A stretch of 16,014 nucleotides of DNA from an uncultured Bacilli bacterium (GCA_947630935.1 CANRJL010000008.1:1-16014), one strand, 5' to 3'; shown: positions 7,446 through 14,744, counted from the first letter of the stretch. A program made the numbers and translations. The notes: generated from the sequence alone by a model not told the origin.

Positions 7446-7475
7446 TAGTATGAAATATTTTTAAAAAAGTTATGC
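7446..7475 (-). promoter_or_regulatory. Sigma-G (forespore) promoter of the spoVA operon
   Basis: On the minus strand GCATA (7471-7475) and CATACTA (7446-7452) are exactly 18 bases apart. This matches the Bacillus sigma-G consensus, GHATR then CATNHTA with an 18-base spacer, at every defined base. No good sigma-A pair is seen between the upstream terminator (7479-7508) and the spoVAC start. The predicted transcript would begin at or next to the GGAGG, giving an unusually short leader. Confidence 0.72.
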
Positions 7476-7478
7476 AAG

Positions 7479-7508
7479 AAAAAAACAAAGTCTTTTTTAA
7501 CTTTGTTT
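7479..7508 (-). terminator. Intrinsic terminator of the 126-residue unknown gene
   Basis: On the minus strand AAACAAAGT (7500-7508) and ACTTTGTTT (7483-7491) form a 9-bp stem with an 8-base loop. The T-run covers 7 bases at 7479-7485, overlapping the stem end. It separates this gene from the spoVA operon. Confidence 0.8.
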
Positions 7509-7519
7509 AGAAAATATAT

Positions 7520-7900
7520 TTATTTTGAATAACCTAAGCAATGCAAAGCATATATTAAATCATTATATAATTCATCTTTTAAAAAATAATTATCTTGATT
7601 ATTATTTATTTGTTGCCATATTTCATATAAATGTTTGTAATCTTTTCTTTTTCTTTCCTGTTCTTCTTTAGAACCATCATTTAATTTTCGATATAAATCA
7701 TTCATTGACTTTTTGATAAATATATCAAGATTTTGATAATCTTTTTGACCAATTTGCACTATCTCAAAGATATTAGTAGTTTGTGATAATTTATTAGCTA
7801 TTTTTTTTGCTTTAAAAAAATTTAGATTAGCATCTACGTCGCCTTTATAACTTCCATAATCTTCTAATTGCCATTTTGTTAATTGCATTTTTTCAAACAT
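7520..7900 (-). CDS. Small soluble protein of unknown function
   Basis: I do not recognise this 126-residue protein. It has no signal peptide or membrane helix and looks mainly alpha-helical. It has a charged middle (GSKEEQERKRKDYKHLYEIW near residues 76-95) that could form a coiled coil, and an aromatic-rich C-terminus (LIYALHCLGYSK). The start is the ATG at 7900, preceded by AAAGGGA at about 8 bases. It is an independent unit: a near-consensus sigma-A promoter lies at 7924-7952 inside the mtaB 3' end, and a strong terminator follows. Base use matches its neighbours, so there is no sign of recent transfer. It lies directly upstream of spoVA, but the different promoter type argues against a shared regulon. 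Confidence 0.75.
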   Translation of the reverse strand: MFEKMQLTKWQLEDYGSYKGDVDANLNFFKAKKIANKLSQTTNIFEIVQIGQKDYQNLDIFIKKSMNDLYRKLNDGSKEEQERKRKDYKHLYEIWQQINNNQDNYFLKDELYNDLIYALHCLGYSK

Positions 7901-7923
7901 TTTTCATCCCTTTTTCTTCTTTT

Positions 7924-7952
7924 ATTATAAATCTAATTATGATTTTTGACAA
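7924..7952 (-). promoter_or_regulatory. Sigma-A promoter for the 126-residue unknown gene
   Basis: Minus-strand TTGTCA (7947-7952) and TATAAT (7924-7929) are separated by 17 bases. The -35 lies inside the last codons of mtaB and the -10 just after its TAG stop. Confidence 0.7.
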
Positions 7953-9216
7953 TTACTGTCCCAATTAAAAAACCATTTTGATAAGCAGTTATTTTAACAT
8001 TTACTAATGTATTACGTTTAATTTCGTTAAATATTTTAACTTTAAGATAATTATCAGTTAGACCAATTGAAGTATTATTACTTTTTTCGATTAATACTTC
8101 TACTGCTTGGCCAATAAATTTTTGATAGTATTCATTTTCTAAAGTATTAGAAAGTGCGATTAATTTTTGACACCATTCTTTTTTAGTTTGTTCATCTACT
8201 TGATTAGGCATACTAGCTGATAATGTTTTATCTCTTTTAGAATAGGGAAAAACATGGACTTTGGCAAAAGCTAGTTTTTTAACTGTTTCTAAAGTTTTAT
8301 TAAATAATTTAGCAGTTTCATATGGATGACCAATAATAATATCTGTTGTAATAGCTATATTTGGTCTTATTTTTCGAATTGCCTTAATTTTATCTTGATA
8401 ATATTGTAAATCATATTTGCGGTGCATTATTTTTAAGATTTCATCTGAACCAGCTTGTAAAGGAATATGTAAATGATTGCATATTTTAGGGTTTTCCTGT
8501 AATTCTTTTAAAAATTTAGTGTTTAATTCGGTTATTTCAATTGAAGAAAGACGAATTCTTTTTAGATTTGGTTCTTTACTTATTTCATGAATTAAATCAG
8601 TTAAGTCATGGTTATCTTTATCTAAATAGGCTCCAGTATGAATACCTGTTAAAACAATTTCTTGATGACCATTACTTACTAAAGTATGGACTTCCTTTAA
8701 AACAATATTAAAATCTTTACTGCGAATGCTTCCTCGAACATAAGGAATTACACAGTAACTACAAAAGTTATCACAACCATCTTCTATTTTTACATATGCC
8801 CTAGTGTGTGTAGTGAATTTAGCTATTTGCATATCTTCAAAGGCAAGTTTTCTATCTGAATTTATATAAGTGTAATTTTGCTTTTGGCAAAGATAATTTT
8901 CTATAAGACTAGTTATTTCGCTTTTCTTTTGATTGCCTATTAAAATATCTATTCCTAAATTTTGATATTCTGTTGGTTTATTTTGGGCAGAACAGCCACA
9001 TACAACTAAAATTGCCTGGGGAAATTTATTTTTAAAATGACGAATCATTTTTCGCGATTTACTATCAGCCACATTTGTAACACTGCAAGTATTTATAATT
9101 ATAATTTGAGGATTTGTTTCATCATAAAAATAACCAGCTTTTAATAACTTTTCTTTCATCATTTCACTTTCATAAGTATTTACTTTACAACCAAGTGTAT
9201 ATATTAAAAATGACAT
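7933..9216 (-). CDS. mtaB: tRNA t6A37 methylthiotransferase MtaB
   Basis: A radical-SAM methylthiotransferase that converts t6A37 to ms2t6A37 in tRNAs reading ANN codons. At 427 residues it is full length. The N-terminal MTTase domain has TLGCKVNTYESE with Cys10, INTCSVTN with Cys44 and CGCSAQ with Cys75, which ligate one Fe-S cluster. The radical-SAM motif is CDNFCSYC (Cys148, Cys152, Cys155), followed by VIPYVRGSIRS; this and the CKVNxYES start favour MtaB over MiaB or RimO. A TRAM domain occupies about residues 365-427. The ATG at 9216 follows GGGGTGAT. The gene ends in TAG. Its promoter is embedded in the terminator hairpin of the upstream gene. Confidence 0.94.
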   Translation of the reverse strand: MSFLIYTLGCKVNTYESEMMKEKLLKAGYFYDETNPQIIIINTCSVTNVADSKSRKMIRHFKNKFPQAILVVCGCSAQNKPTEYQNLGIDILIGNQKKSEITSLIENYLCQKQNYTYINSDRKLAFEDMQIAKFTTHTRAYVKIEDGCDNFCSYCVIPYVRGSIRSKDFNIVLKEVHTLVSNGHQEIVLTGIHTGAYLDKDNHDLTDLIHEISKEPNLKRIRLSSIEITELNTKFLKELQENPKICNHLHIPLQAGSDEILKIMHRKYDLQYYQDKIKAIRKIRPNIAITTDIIIGHPYETAKLFNKTLETVKKLAFAKVHVFPYSKRDKTLSASMPNQVDEQTKKEWCQKLIALSNTLENEYYQKFIGQAVEVLIEKSNNTSIGLTDNYLKVKIFNEIKRNTLVNVKITAYQNGFLIGTVIVKNHN

Positions 9217-9230
9217 AATATCACCCCATT

Positions 9231-9254
9231 AAAAAAAGTTACAAATATTGTAAC
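9231..9254 (-). terminator. Intrinsic terminator of the small membrane protein gene
   Basis: Minus-strand GTTACAA and TTGTAAC form a perfect 7-bp stem with a three-base loop (9238-9254), followed at once by seven T (9231-9237). It begins ten bases after the stop codon of the 168-residue gene. Confidence 0.8.
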
Positions 9255-9275
9255 ATATGTTTGTTAATTTAACAA
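9247..9275 (-). promoter_or_regulatory. Sigma-A promoter for mtaB, overlapping the terminator
   Basis: Minus-strand TTGTTA (9270-9275) and TACAAT (9247-9252) are 17 bases apart, with TGT directly before the -10 (extended -10). The -10 lies inside the terminator stem, so the mtaB transcript would start within the hairpin's second arm and not form it. Confidence 0.55.
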
Positions 9276-9770
9276 TCGCTTCAATTCTTTTAAAGTTTGT
9301 AAAAAAGCTTCCTCTCTTTCATAATGAAAAATTGTCGCTTGATTATATTCTTCGTCTTTATCTTCCTTTATCATATCAGTCAAATTAATTTTTTTAGTTG
9401 GAATGCAATCATCAACTAATTGTTCTTTTTCAAAAGTCACATTCTTTTTATTAGAATTTAAAAGTTCATCATAACTAATAATTGCTTTTTGCTCTTGTTC
9501 TTCTTCATAGCTTGTCATATCAATTAATGGTTTCGGTTTTTCATCAATATGTGTAGCAATATGCTGTAAATCTAATTCATTTGTTTCTTCTGGTTTTTCC
9601 AAAAAATCACTTCCTATATTTTTTCTTTTTTCTATATCATTGTTATCAGTTTTTAGTATATATATTAAACCTACTGTTAAGATAATTAATATTAATACTG
9701 AAAAATATAAGATATAATCGATTAAAGATAATCCCTTAATTACAGTTATCAAGTCATTGATTATATTCAT
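9264..9770 (-). CDS. Small single-pass membrane protein with acidic tail, unknown function
   Basis: A 168-residue protein I cannot assign. A short N-terminus leads to one strong membrane helix at about residues 17-40 (YILYFSVLILIILTVGLIYI). A long, highly charged, mostly acidic and probably cytoplasmic tail follows (for example EKPEETNELD, SYEEEQEQKA, KEDKDEEYNQ). It ends in a predicted amphipathic helix, EREEAFLQTLKELKRLLN. The ATG at 9770 follows AGAGGTG by 5 bases. Layouts of this kind occur among small cell-division or envelope scaffold proteins, but no motif supports a specific role. It is flanked by terminators on both sides and its promoter is not obvious. Codon use resembles its neighbours. 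Confidence 0.75.
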   Translation of the reverse strand: MNIINDLITVIKGLSLIDYILYFSVLILIILTVGLIYILKTDNNDIEKRKNIGSDFLEKPEETNELDLQHIATHIDEKPKPLIDMTSYEEEQEQKAIISYDELLNSNKKNVTFEKEQLVDDCIPTKKINLTDMIKEDKDEEYNQATIFHYEREEAFLQTLKELKRLLN

Positions 9771-9803
9771 TATCGCACCTCTTTTTTAGTTTATCAAAGA
9801 ATT

Positions 9804-9836
9804 AAAAAAGTAGAAAGCTTATCCAATCTACTTTTT
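9804..9836 (-). terminator. Terminator after the 405-residue surface protein gene
   Basis: Minus-strand AAAAAGTAGA (9827-9836) pairs with TCTACTTTTT (9805-9814), giving a 10-bp stem with a 12-base loop. The second arm itself ends in the T-run. The structure is nearly symmetrical and could act in both directions, but only the minus strand has a gene entering it. Confidence 0.7.
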
Positions 9837-9854
9837 CTTTTTTTTACTTTTATT

Positions 9855-11072
9855 TTACATTAGAAAGACTGTATATGGGTCATCTATGGTCCCTTTGCCT
9901 AAAACATTTAATTTTTTTATTAAATTAATTACTGGTTTAATGCCCCGCGAAAGATTTTCAGTTTGATTTTTAATTAATGTTCCTTCTTGATTGACTGTTA
10001 TATATGAGTAATTTTGATTTTCTTTTTTATTTAAAGTCATTGTCCACCATTCTTTGGGGCTATTTAAATAAAATTCATTATTAGCCGTGTCACTAGCTCC
10101 AGCAATCATCGCATCATCAGCTGTAAGTAAACCTATTTTAGCTGTATTAGTAGTTCCTGGACAATTAGGAACTGGACTATATAAGGTAAATATTCGTTGT
10201 TCTGGTAAATAATAAATAGTTCCATTTTCTTCTAATTCAGCATTATCATCTGTACAGTATTTAGCATTGGCAATATAATCATCATATTCTTTAAGATTTA
10301 AATCATACCAATTCTTTAAATAATTATAAATTCCTGATTCTAAAAAATTAGTTGTTTCAGCATTATTTTGTTCATTAAAAGGTTGATTTTCCTCTAAAAC
10401 ATCATTAAGTATAAGCGTGACTGTACCATCAGCATTGGCTTTGACTATTCGCCACATATAACCAGCAAAACTCAAATAATTATTGTCGACTTTACCCCGA
10501 AAATAATAAACATTACCAGTGTCAGTTGTCTGTTCAACAAAATAATTATTAGTAGTTTCTGGTTCTTGATAATTAATAGTTTTAGCATTTGTAATTTGAT
10601 TAGTATTTAATAAAATACTTTTTAAACTTTTATCAACAATAATTGTATCGATTAATAACTCTGTTTTTAAAGTTTTTTTAGAAGGGTTTAAAAAGACTAT
10701 AGAATATCTTTTAGTTTCACCTGAATTAATTTTTTCTTGATTTTTAATGGTTGTTTTAGTAAGAGATACTTGTTCTTCTTCATTTATCTTATATACTACA
10801 TTATCATCAAATTCTTCATTATTTAATCTAATATAATAATAAGCTTCACTATCGCTAAGATTAGTCACTGAAAAATCAAGTTGATATGATTCAGCTGTAG
10901 TATTTACTTTAGAACCATTTAAATAATTAATTGATAGGCCAGATTTAACTTTGACCATGGCCATTGTTTGTTCTTCTTTATTTTTATATTTTATATAATC
11001 AGCCCCTATAAAAATACATATAGTAAGCATAACTAAAATCATAACTAAGGATATTTTATATTTTATCTTCAC
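9855..11072 (-). CDS. Membrane-anchored surface protein with DUF6273-like C-terminal domain
   Basis: A 405-residue protein starting at a GTG (11072; an in-frame TGA lies two codons upstream), with GAGGGTGG ahead of it. Residues 7-25 form a signal or anchor helix (ISLVMILVMLTICIFIGAD). A beta-rich region to about 155 resembles an immunoglobulin-like or transglutaminase-associated fold (SINYL..., LDFSVTNLSDSEAYYYIRL). From about residue 195 comes the domain shared with the gene at 14772-16014: YMWRIVKANADGTVTLI, IGLLTADDAMIAG, WWTMTL and GIKPVINL ending in KGTIDDPYTV. Function is unknown; DUF6273 is my best family guess. The corresponding 3' segment here has ordinary AT-rich codons, unlike its paralogue. 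A strong sigma-A promoter (TTGACA) drives it. Confidence 0.8.
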   Translation of the reverse strand: MKIKYKISLVMILVMLTICIFIGADYIKYKNKEEQTMAMVKVKSGLSINYLNGSKVNTTAESYQLDFSVTNLSDSEAYYYIRLNNEEFDDNVVYKINEEEQVSLTKTTIKNQEKINSGETKRYSIVFLNPSKKTLKTELLIDTIIVDKSLKSILLNTNQITNAKTINYQEPETTNNYFVEQTTDTGNVYYFRGKVDNNYLSFAGYMWRIVKANADGTVTLILNDVLEENQPFNEQNNAETTNFLESGIYNYLKNWYDLNLKEYDDYIANAKYCTDDNAELEENGTIYYLPEQRIFTLYSPVPNCPGTTNTAKIGLLTADDAMIAGASDTANNEFYLNSPKEWWTMTLNKKENQNYSYITVNQEGTLIKNQTENLSRGIKPVINLIKKLNVLGKGTIDDPYTVFLM

Positions 11073-11096
11073 GCTTCACCACCCTCTATATTATAT

Positions 11097-11125
11097 AGTA
11101 TAAAGAAAATGGTAATTAATGTCAA
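11097..11125 (-). promoter_or_regulatory. Strong sigma-A promoter for the 405-residue surface protein
   Basis: Minus-strand TTGACA (11120-11125), a perfect -35, is 17 bases from TATACT (11097-11102). A second -10-like TATAAT lies at 11090-11095. It lies in the gap after uvrC, 25 bases before the GTG start. Confidence 0.75.
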
Positions 11126-11161
11126 TTTTCTAGACAATATTTTTTATTTATTTGGCATAAT

Positions 11162-12934
11162 TTATTCTTTTTCTTTACGTGATATTAAATAATTATGTAA
11201 AGATATGGCAACATCTTTAGGCAATATTAATGCTAATTGGTCAACTGTAGCTTGTTCCATTTTTTTGACACTACCAAACTGTTTAATTAATTCTTTTTTC
11301 CGTTTGGCTCCAATACCTGGAATATTATCTAAGACACTGGCTATTGCTCCTTTACTTCTAATTGTTCGATGATAAGATATTGTATAGCGGTGAACTTCAT
11401 CTTGCATTTTAGTTAAATAATGAAATAAATTACTATTTTTAGCAATAGGAATAATTTGCATAGTATCACCATCTATAAAGTCATTAGTCCGATGTTTATC
11501 ATTTTTTTTAAGGCCACAAACTTTTATATTTAAATTTAATTCTTTTAAAATTTCTTGACATGCATGAATTTGGCCTACTCCACCATCAACAATAATTAAA
11601 TTAGGTAATTCGCTTTTTTCCACTAAAGCTCTTTGGTATCGCCGATAAATTACTTCACGCATCATATTATAATCATCATTTTTATCAAAACTAATTTTAT
11701 ATTTGCGATATTCATTCTTGGCAGGCATACCATTTTTAAAAACAACCATACAACTAACTGACCAATCACCAAATAAATTAGAATTATCAAATAAATCTAT
11801 CCGGTCTAAGACTGTTAAATTTAATTTTTCTTTTAATTCATTATTAGCTTGTTCCGTAATATTTTCTTTATGTAAAATTAATTCTAATTCATTTTCTAAA
11901 TTTATTTGGGCATTTAATGAAGCCATTTTAATTAATTGCTTTTTTTGACCTTTATAAGGACTTTGCAATTTATTTTCAAAATAAGCATTTAAAATAGTTG
12001 TCTTAATTTCTTCCGGCAATAAAATTTCTTTAGGAATTTCATGTCGTTCATAAAAAGCTGTTAAATATGCTTCCATATCATTAACAAAATCACTTATAAT
12101 TGGAAAAATATCAGTATGACCACCAACAATCTTACCATTTCTTAAAAATAAAATTTGGACAGAAATATAACCATTATTAAAATAATAACCAATAACATCA
12201 CGATTAGTTAAATCTTTTAAAGTTATTTTTTGTTTATCTAAAACAATATTTATATAATCTAATTCTTTTTTTAATTCCATAGCTAATTCGTAGTTTAAAG
12301 CTTCACTATAAATATTCATTTTTTCAATTATTTTATCTTTTAGTATTTTATCATTACCATTTAAAAACTCTAAAATATCATGCTCCATTTTAGCAATTTC
12401 TTCTTTTGTTTCTTTTTTTTCACAATAACCTAAACATTCATTAATATGATAATATAGACATACTTTTTTAGGGTTGTTATCGCATTTCTTCAAAGGATAA
12501 AGCCGATTAAGTAAATTTACTATTTTACGAGCAGCATAAGCATTAGGATATGGGCCAAACAACTTTTTCTTATCTTTTTTCTTAATATTTAAATATCGAG
12601 ATACTTTTAATTTAGGATATGGTTTAGCAATATATTCAATATAAGGATAACTTTTATCATCTTTTAATAAAATATTATATTTAGGGTTATATTGTTTGAT
12701 TAAATTAATTTCTAGTAAAAATGCTTCTAATTCACTATTCGTAACTATGTAGGAAAAATCAGCTATTTCACTAACCATAATAGCAGTTTTTCCAGTATGA
12801 AGACGATTAAAATAAGAACTAACTCGTTTATGAAGGTCTTTAGCTTTGCCAACATAAATAATAATGCCATCTTTATTTTTCATTTGATAGCTTCCTGGTA
12901 GATGTGGAACTATTTGTAATTTATCTTTGAACAT
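11162..12934 (-). CDS. uvrC: Excinuclease ABC subunit C (UvrC)
   Basis: The nucleotide-excision-repair endonuclease that cuts both sides of a lesion within the UvrB-DNA complex. From the ATG at 12934 it has 590 residues, the usual size; an in-frame GTG three codons upstream is part of the AAGGTG ribosome site. Domains in order (positions counted from the GTG): GIY-YIG nuclease with GSYQMKNKDGIIIYVGKAKD at 17-36; a Cys cluster (154, 162, 170, 174) that fits the reported Fe-S site; a UVR helix near 200-235 that binds UvrB; an RNase-H-like nuclease with DRIDLFDNSNLFG and LIIVDGGVGQIHA; and C-terminal helix-hairpin-helix motifs with LDNIPGIGAKRKKELIKQFG. No gene break is seen. Transcription probably starts at an extended -10 (TGCTAAAAT) near 12956. 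Confidence 0.95.
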   Translation of the reverse strand: MFKDKLQIVPHLPGSYQMKNKDGIIIYVGKAKDLHKRVSSYFNRLHTGKTAIMVSEIADFSYIVTNSELEAFLLEINLIKQYNPKYNILLKDDKSYPYIEYIAKPYPKLKVSRYLNIKKKDKKKLFGPYPNAYAARKIVNLLNRLYPLKKCDNNPKKVCLYYHINECLGYCEKKETKEEIAKMEHDILEFLNGNDKILKDKIIEKMNIYSEALNYELAMELKKELDYINIVLDKQKITLKDLTNRDVIGYYFNNGYISVQILFLRNGKIVGGHTDIFPIISDFVNDMEAYLTAFYERHEIPKEILLPEEIKTTILNAYFENKLQSPYKGQKKQLIKMASLNAQINLENELELILHKENITEQANNELKEKLNLTVLDRIDLFDNSNLFGDWSVSCMVVFKNGMPAKNEYRKYKISFDKNDDYNMMREVIYRRYQRALVEKSELPNLIIVDGGVGQIHACQEILKELNLNIKVCGLKKNDKHRTNDFIDGDTMQIIPIAKNSNLFHYLTKMQDEVHRYTISYHRTIRSKGAIASVLDNIPGIGAKRKKELIKQFGSVKKMEQATVDQLALILPKDVAISLHNYLISRKEKE

Positions 12935-12955
12935 TTTAAACACCTTCTTTTCTTA

Positions 12956-12964
12956 ATTTTAGCA
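12956..12964 (-). promoter_or_regulatory. Extended -10 element for uvrC
   Basis: Minus-strand TGCTAAAAT lies about 22 bases before the uvrC ATG. No good -35 is present at 16-18 bases. It is back to back with the divergent promoter of the YigZ-like gene. Confidence 0.35.
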
Positions 12965-12974
12965 CATTTTTCCT

Positions 12975-13002
12975 TTGTTAAAAAGATAATATACGTTATA
13001 AT
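12975..13002 (+). promoter_or_regulatory. Sigma-A promoter for the YigZ-like gene
   Basis: Plus-strand TTGTTA (12975-12980) and TATAAT (12997-13002) are 16 bases apart, 17 bases before the ATG at 13020. Confidence 0.65.
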
Positions 13003-13019
13003 ATTATTATGGTGAATTT

Positions 13020-13373
13020 ATGAAATTATTAAATAGTGCAATATTAGAAATTCAAAAATCAAAATTTATTGCTTATTTTTATGAACTAGAAGATGTGACT
13101 GAAGTAAAAATTATTTTAGAATTATTAACAAAAGAACATAAAAAAGCAAAACATATACCATATGCATATATATTTGGTAATACAGCTGGCAAAAGCGATA
13201 ATAAAGAACCAATTAATACTGCTGGACTGCCTTTATATAATCTTTTACTTCGAAATAATTTAACCAAACATGGTCTTTTTGTTGTTCGTTATTTTGGAGG
13301 AACTAAACTAGGGGCTAATAGATTAGCAAGAGCCTATTTAACAGTTGCTAAGAAAAGCATTTTGGAAAGTTAA
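13020..13373 (+). CDS. YigZ/IMPACT family protein, N-terminal domain only
   Basis: A 117-residue protein matching the UPF0029 (IMPACT N-terminal) domain of YigZ. Visible features are SKFIAYFYEL near 14-23, AKHIPYAYIFG near 43-53, DNKEPINTAGLPLYNLLLRN near 60-79 and VVRYFGGTKLGANRLARAYL near 88-107. These correspond to the family's DDGEPSGTAG and RYFGGxKLGAGGLxRAY signatures. Typical bacterial YigZ has about 205-215 residues, with a C-terminal DUF1949 domain that is missing here. The stop at 13371 is followed almost at once by the rpsT promoter, with no remnant of the second half. The ATG follows TGGTGA by 4-5 bases. Bacterial YigZ function is unclear; the eukaryotic homologue IMPACT acts on translation control. 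Confidence 0.85.
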   Translation: MKLLNSAILEIQKSKFIAYFYELEDVTEVKIILELLTKEHKKAKHIPYAYIFGNTAGKSDNKEPINTAGLPLYNLLLRNNLTKHGLFVVRYFGGTKLGANRLARAYLTVAKKSILES

Positions 13374-13380
13374 CTTTTTC

Positions 13381-13409
13381 TTGTAAATTTAGGAATTCTT
13401 TGATAGAAT
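13381..13409 (+). promoter_or_regulatory. Sigma-A promoter for rpsT
   Basis: TTGTAA (13381-13386) and TAGAAT (13404-13409) are 17 bases apart, with TGA directly before the -10 (extended -10). It starts eight bases after the YigZ-like stop codon. Confidence 0.65.
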
Positions 13410-13438
13410 TAAATACGTTAAGAAGAAAGGAGATATCT

Positions 13439-13702
13439 ATGGCTAATATTAAAAGTTCTAAAAAAGCTATTAAAACAATTGCTAAAAGAACTGAAAATAA
13501 TCACGAATTAAAAGCACGTGTACGTAACTGCATAAAAAACTGTGATAAAGCAATTTTATCTGGAGATAAGGAAAATGCTCAAAAACTCCTTGCTGATGTA
13601 CAAAAATATATTGATAAAGCTTTCAGTAAAGGTTTAATAAAAAGAAATACTGCTGATAGAGAAAAATCAAGATTAACAAAAAAAGTTAAAGAAATGAAAT
13701 AA
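13439..13702 (+). CDS. rpsT: 30S ribosomal protein S20
   Basis: S20 is a primary 16S rRNA binder in the small ribosomal subunit. The start is the ATG at 13439, where MANIKSSKKAIKTI is the canonical S20 N-terminus and AAAGGAG ends 6 bases upstream; a frame open 13 codons further upstream is not coding. The 87 residues are the normal length. The three-helix, Lys/Arg-rich pattern is clear, with KGLIKRNTADREKSRLTKKV near residues 65-84 as the conserved C-terminal signature. It is transcribed alone from its own extended -10 promoter and ends in a terminator whose hairpin loop contains the stop codon. S20 synthesis is autoregulated in E. coli; nothing here shows the mechanism. Confidence 0.97.
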   Translation: MANIKSSKKAIKTIAKRTENNHELKARVRNCIKNCDKAILSGDKENAQKLLADVQKYIDKAFSKGLIKRNTADREKSRLTKKVKEMK

Positions 13703-13720
13703 TTCGTTTCTTTTTATTTT
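13688..13720 (+). terminator. rpsT terminator with stop codon in its loop
   Basis: AAAGAAATGAA (13688-13698) pairs with TTCGTTTCTTT (13703-13713), with one U-G wobble, in an 11-bp stem. The four-base loop ATAA holds the TAA stop. A T-rich tract (TTATTTTTTT) follows. Confidence 0.75.
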
Positions 13721-13724
13721 TTTA

Positions 13725-13753
13725 TTGTTAGTTTAGTTTCTTTTTGTTACAAT
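13725..13753 (+). promoter_or_regulatory. Sigma-A promoter for the transglutaminase-like gene
   Basis: TTGTTA (13725-13730) and TACAAT (13748-13753) are 17 bases apart, with TGT before the -10. The boxes and spacing are identical to those of the mtaB promoter. The GTG start is about 22 bases downstream. Confidence 0.65.
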
Positions 13754-13775
13754 TTATTTAAGAGGAATGGTTATA

Positions 13776-14744
13776 GTGAAAATAATTAATAAATTAATAG
13801 TACCTGTTTGTTGTTTAGTTGTTATTTTAATTGTCTTTTTAAAAATGGACTTAATAGTTGACTTTTTAATGCCATTTATTGAACAAGATGCTCAAAATAT
13901 TAATTTACCACTAAGTCCTTATAAAAAGAATACAGACTATTTATTTGTCCAAAATGTTGATAATTATTTAGCACTTAGTAAACATGATATTCAAAATATA
14001 TTTTTTAGTATTGTAAATAATGGTTGGAAAAGTTTTAATTTTTACTGCGCTAAAGAATATAATGATTGTCTAAAAGATATTGAAGAAATTAGTCAAAATC
14101 AAGAATTACTAACTCATATTAACAATTTTGTTCATCCATATCATGGTTTTAGTAATTTAGAAACTATTATTAACGAATCTGGTCTTATTACAGTTAATGT
14201 TACTTATTTCTATAATGAAGACCATATTTTAGCTATAAATGACCGAATAAACGAAATATATAATGAAATTATAAATGATTCAATGGATACCAGAACAAAA
14301 ATTAAAACAATTCATGACTATATAATTTCACATACTAAATATGATGCTTCAAATCAAGATAATAATTTAACAAACTATCAATCTTATTTAGCTTATGGCG
14401 TATTATTTGAAGGTTATGCTACATGTAATGGTTATACCGATACAATGGCTCTTTTCTTAGAAAAAATGCAAATACCAAACTTTAAAATTGCAACTACTCC
14501 CCCAACTAAAGATGTTGAAGGTCATGTTTGGAATGCTGTCTACTTAGATAATCAATGGTATCATTTAGATTTAACTTGGGATGACCCAGTAAGCAGTGAT
14601 GATAAAGATTACTTATTAGATACATACTGTTTAAAAACTACTTCAGAAATAAATGAAATTGATAATAAAGGTGACAAACCTATTCATGACCATGACTTTA
14701 AAAAGAATATTTATTTAGAATTTAATGAAAAAACATCCTACTAA
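13776..14744 (+). CDS. Secreted or membrane-anchored transglutaminase-like protein
   Basis: A protein with one N-terminal hydrophobic segment (IVPVCCLVVILIVFLKM) and an outside-facing papain-like transglutaminase-core domain. I prefer the GTG at 13776 (322 residues): an ATG three codons upstream is only one base from the GAGG site, whereas the GTG is 10 bases away. Counting from the GTG, the catalytic triad is visible as Cys217 (GYATCNGYTD), His250 (VEGHVWNAVYL) and Asp265 (WYHLDLTWDDPV), preceded by the helix TRTKIKTIHDYIISHTKYD. This is the bacterial pattern annotated as transglutaminase or cysteine protease in surface proteins of Firmicutes. The substrate is unknown; a role in cross-linking or cutting cell-wall or surface proteins is inference. 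It faces the surface-protein gene at 14772 across a shared terminator. Confidence 0.88.
   Translation: MKIINKLIVPVCCLVVILIVFLKMDLIVDFLMPFIEQDAQNINLPLSPYKKNTDYLFVQNVDNYLALSKHDIQNIFFSIVNNGWKSFNFYCAKEYNDCLKDIEEISQNQELLTHINNFVHPYHGFSNLETIINESGLITVNVTYFYNEDHILAINDRINEIYNEIINDSMDTRTKIKTIHDYIISHTKYDASNQDNNLTNYQSYLAYGVLFEGYATCNGYTDTMALFLEKMQIPNFKIATTPPTKDVEGHVWNAVYLDNQWYHLDLTWDDPVSSDDKDYLLDTYCLKTTSEINEIDNKGDKPIHDHDFKKNIYLEFNEKTSY

Noticed and set aside
11095..11161. Terminator after uvrC
   Set aside because: Only a 4-bp TGTC/GACA stem is seen and it is not followed by a T-run on the minus strand; the region is better explained by the TTGACA promoter.
11703..11948. Plus-strand open frame of 81 codons inside uvrC
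   Set aside because: It lies wholly within the firmly identified uvrC on the other strand, has no ribosome site and shows no recognisable protein.
13079..13267. Minus-strand open frame of 62 codons inside the YigZ-like gene
   Set aside because: It is antisense to a recognised gene, without ribosome site or family features.
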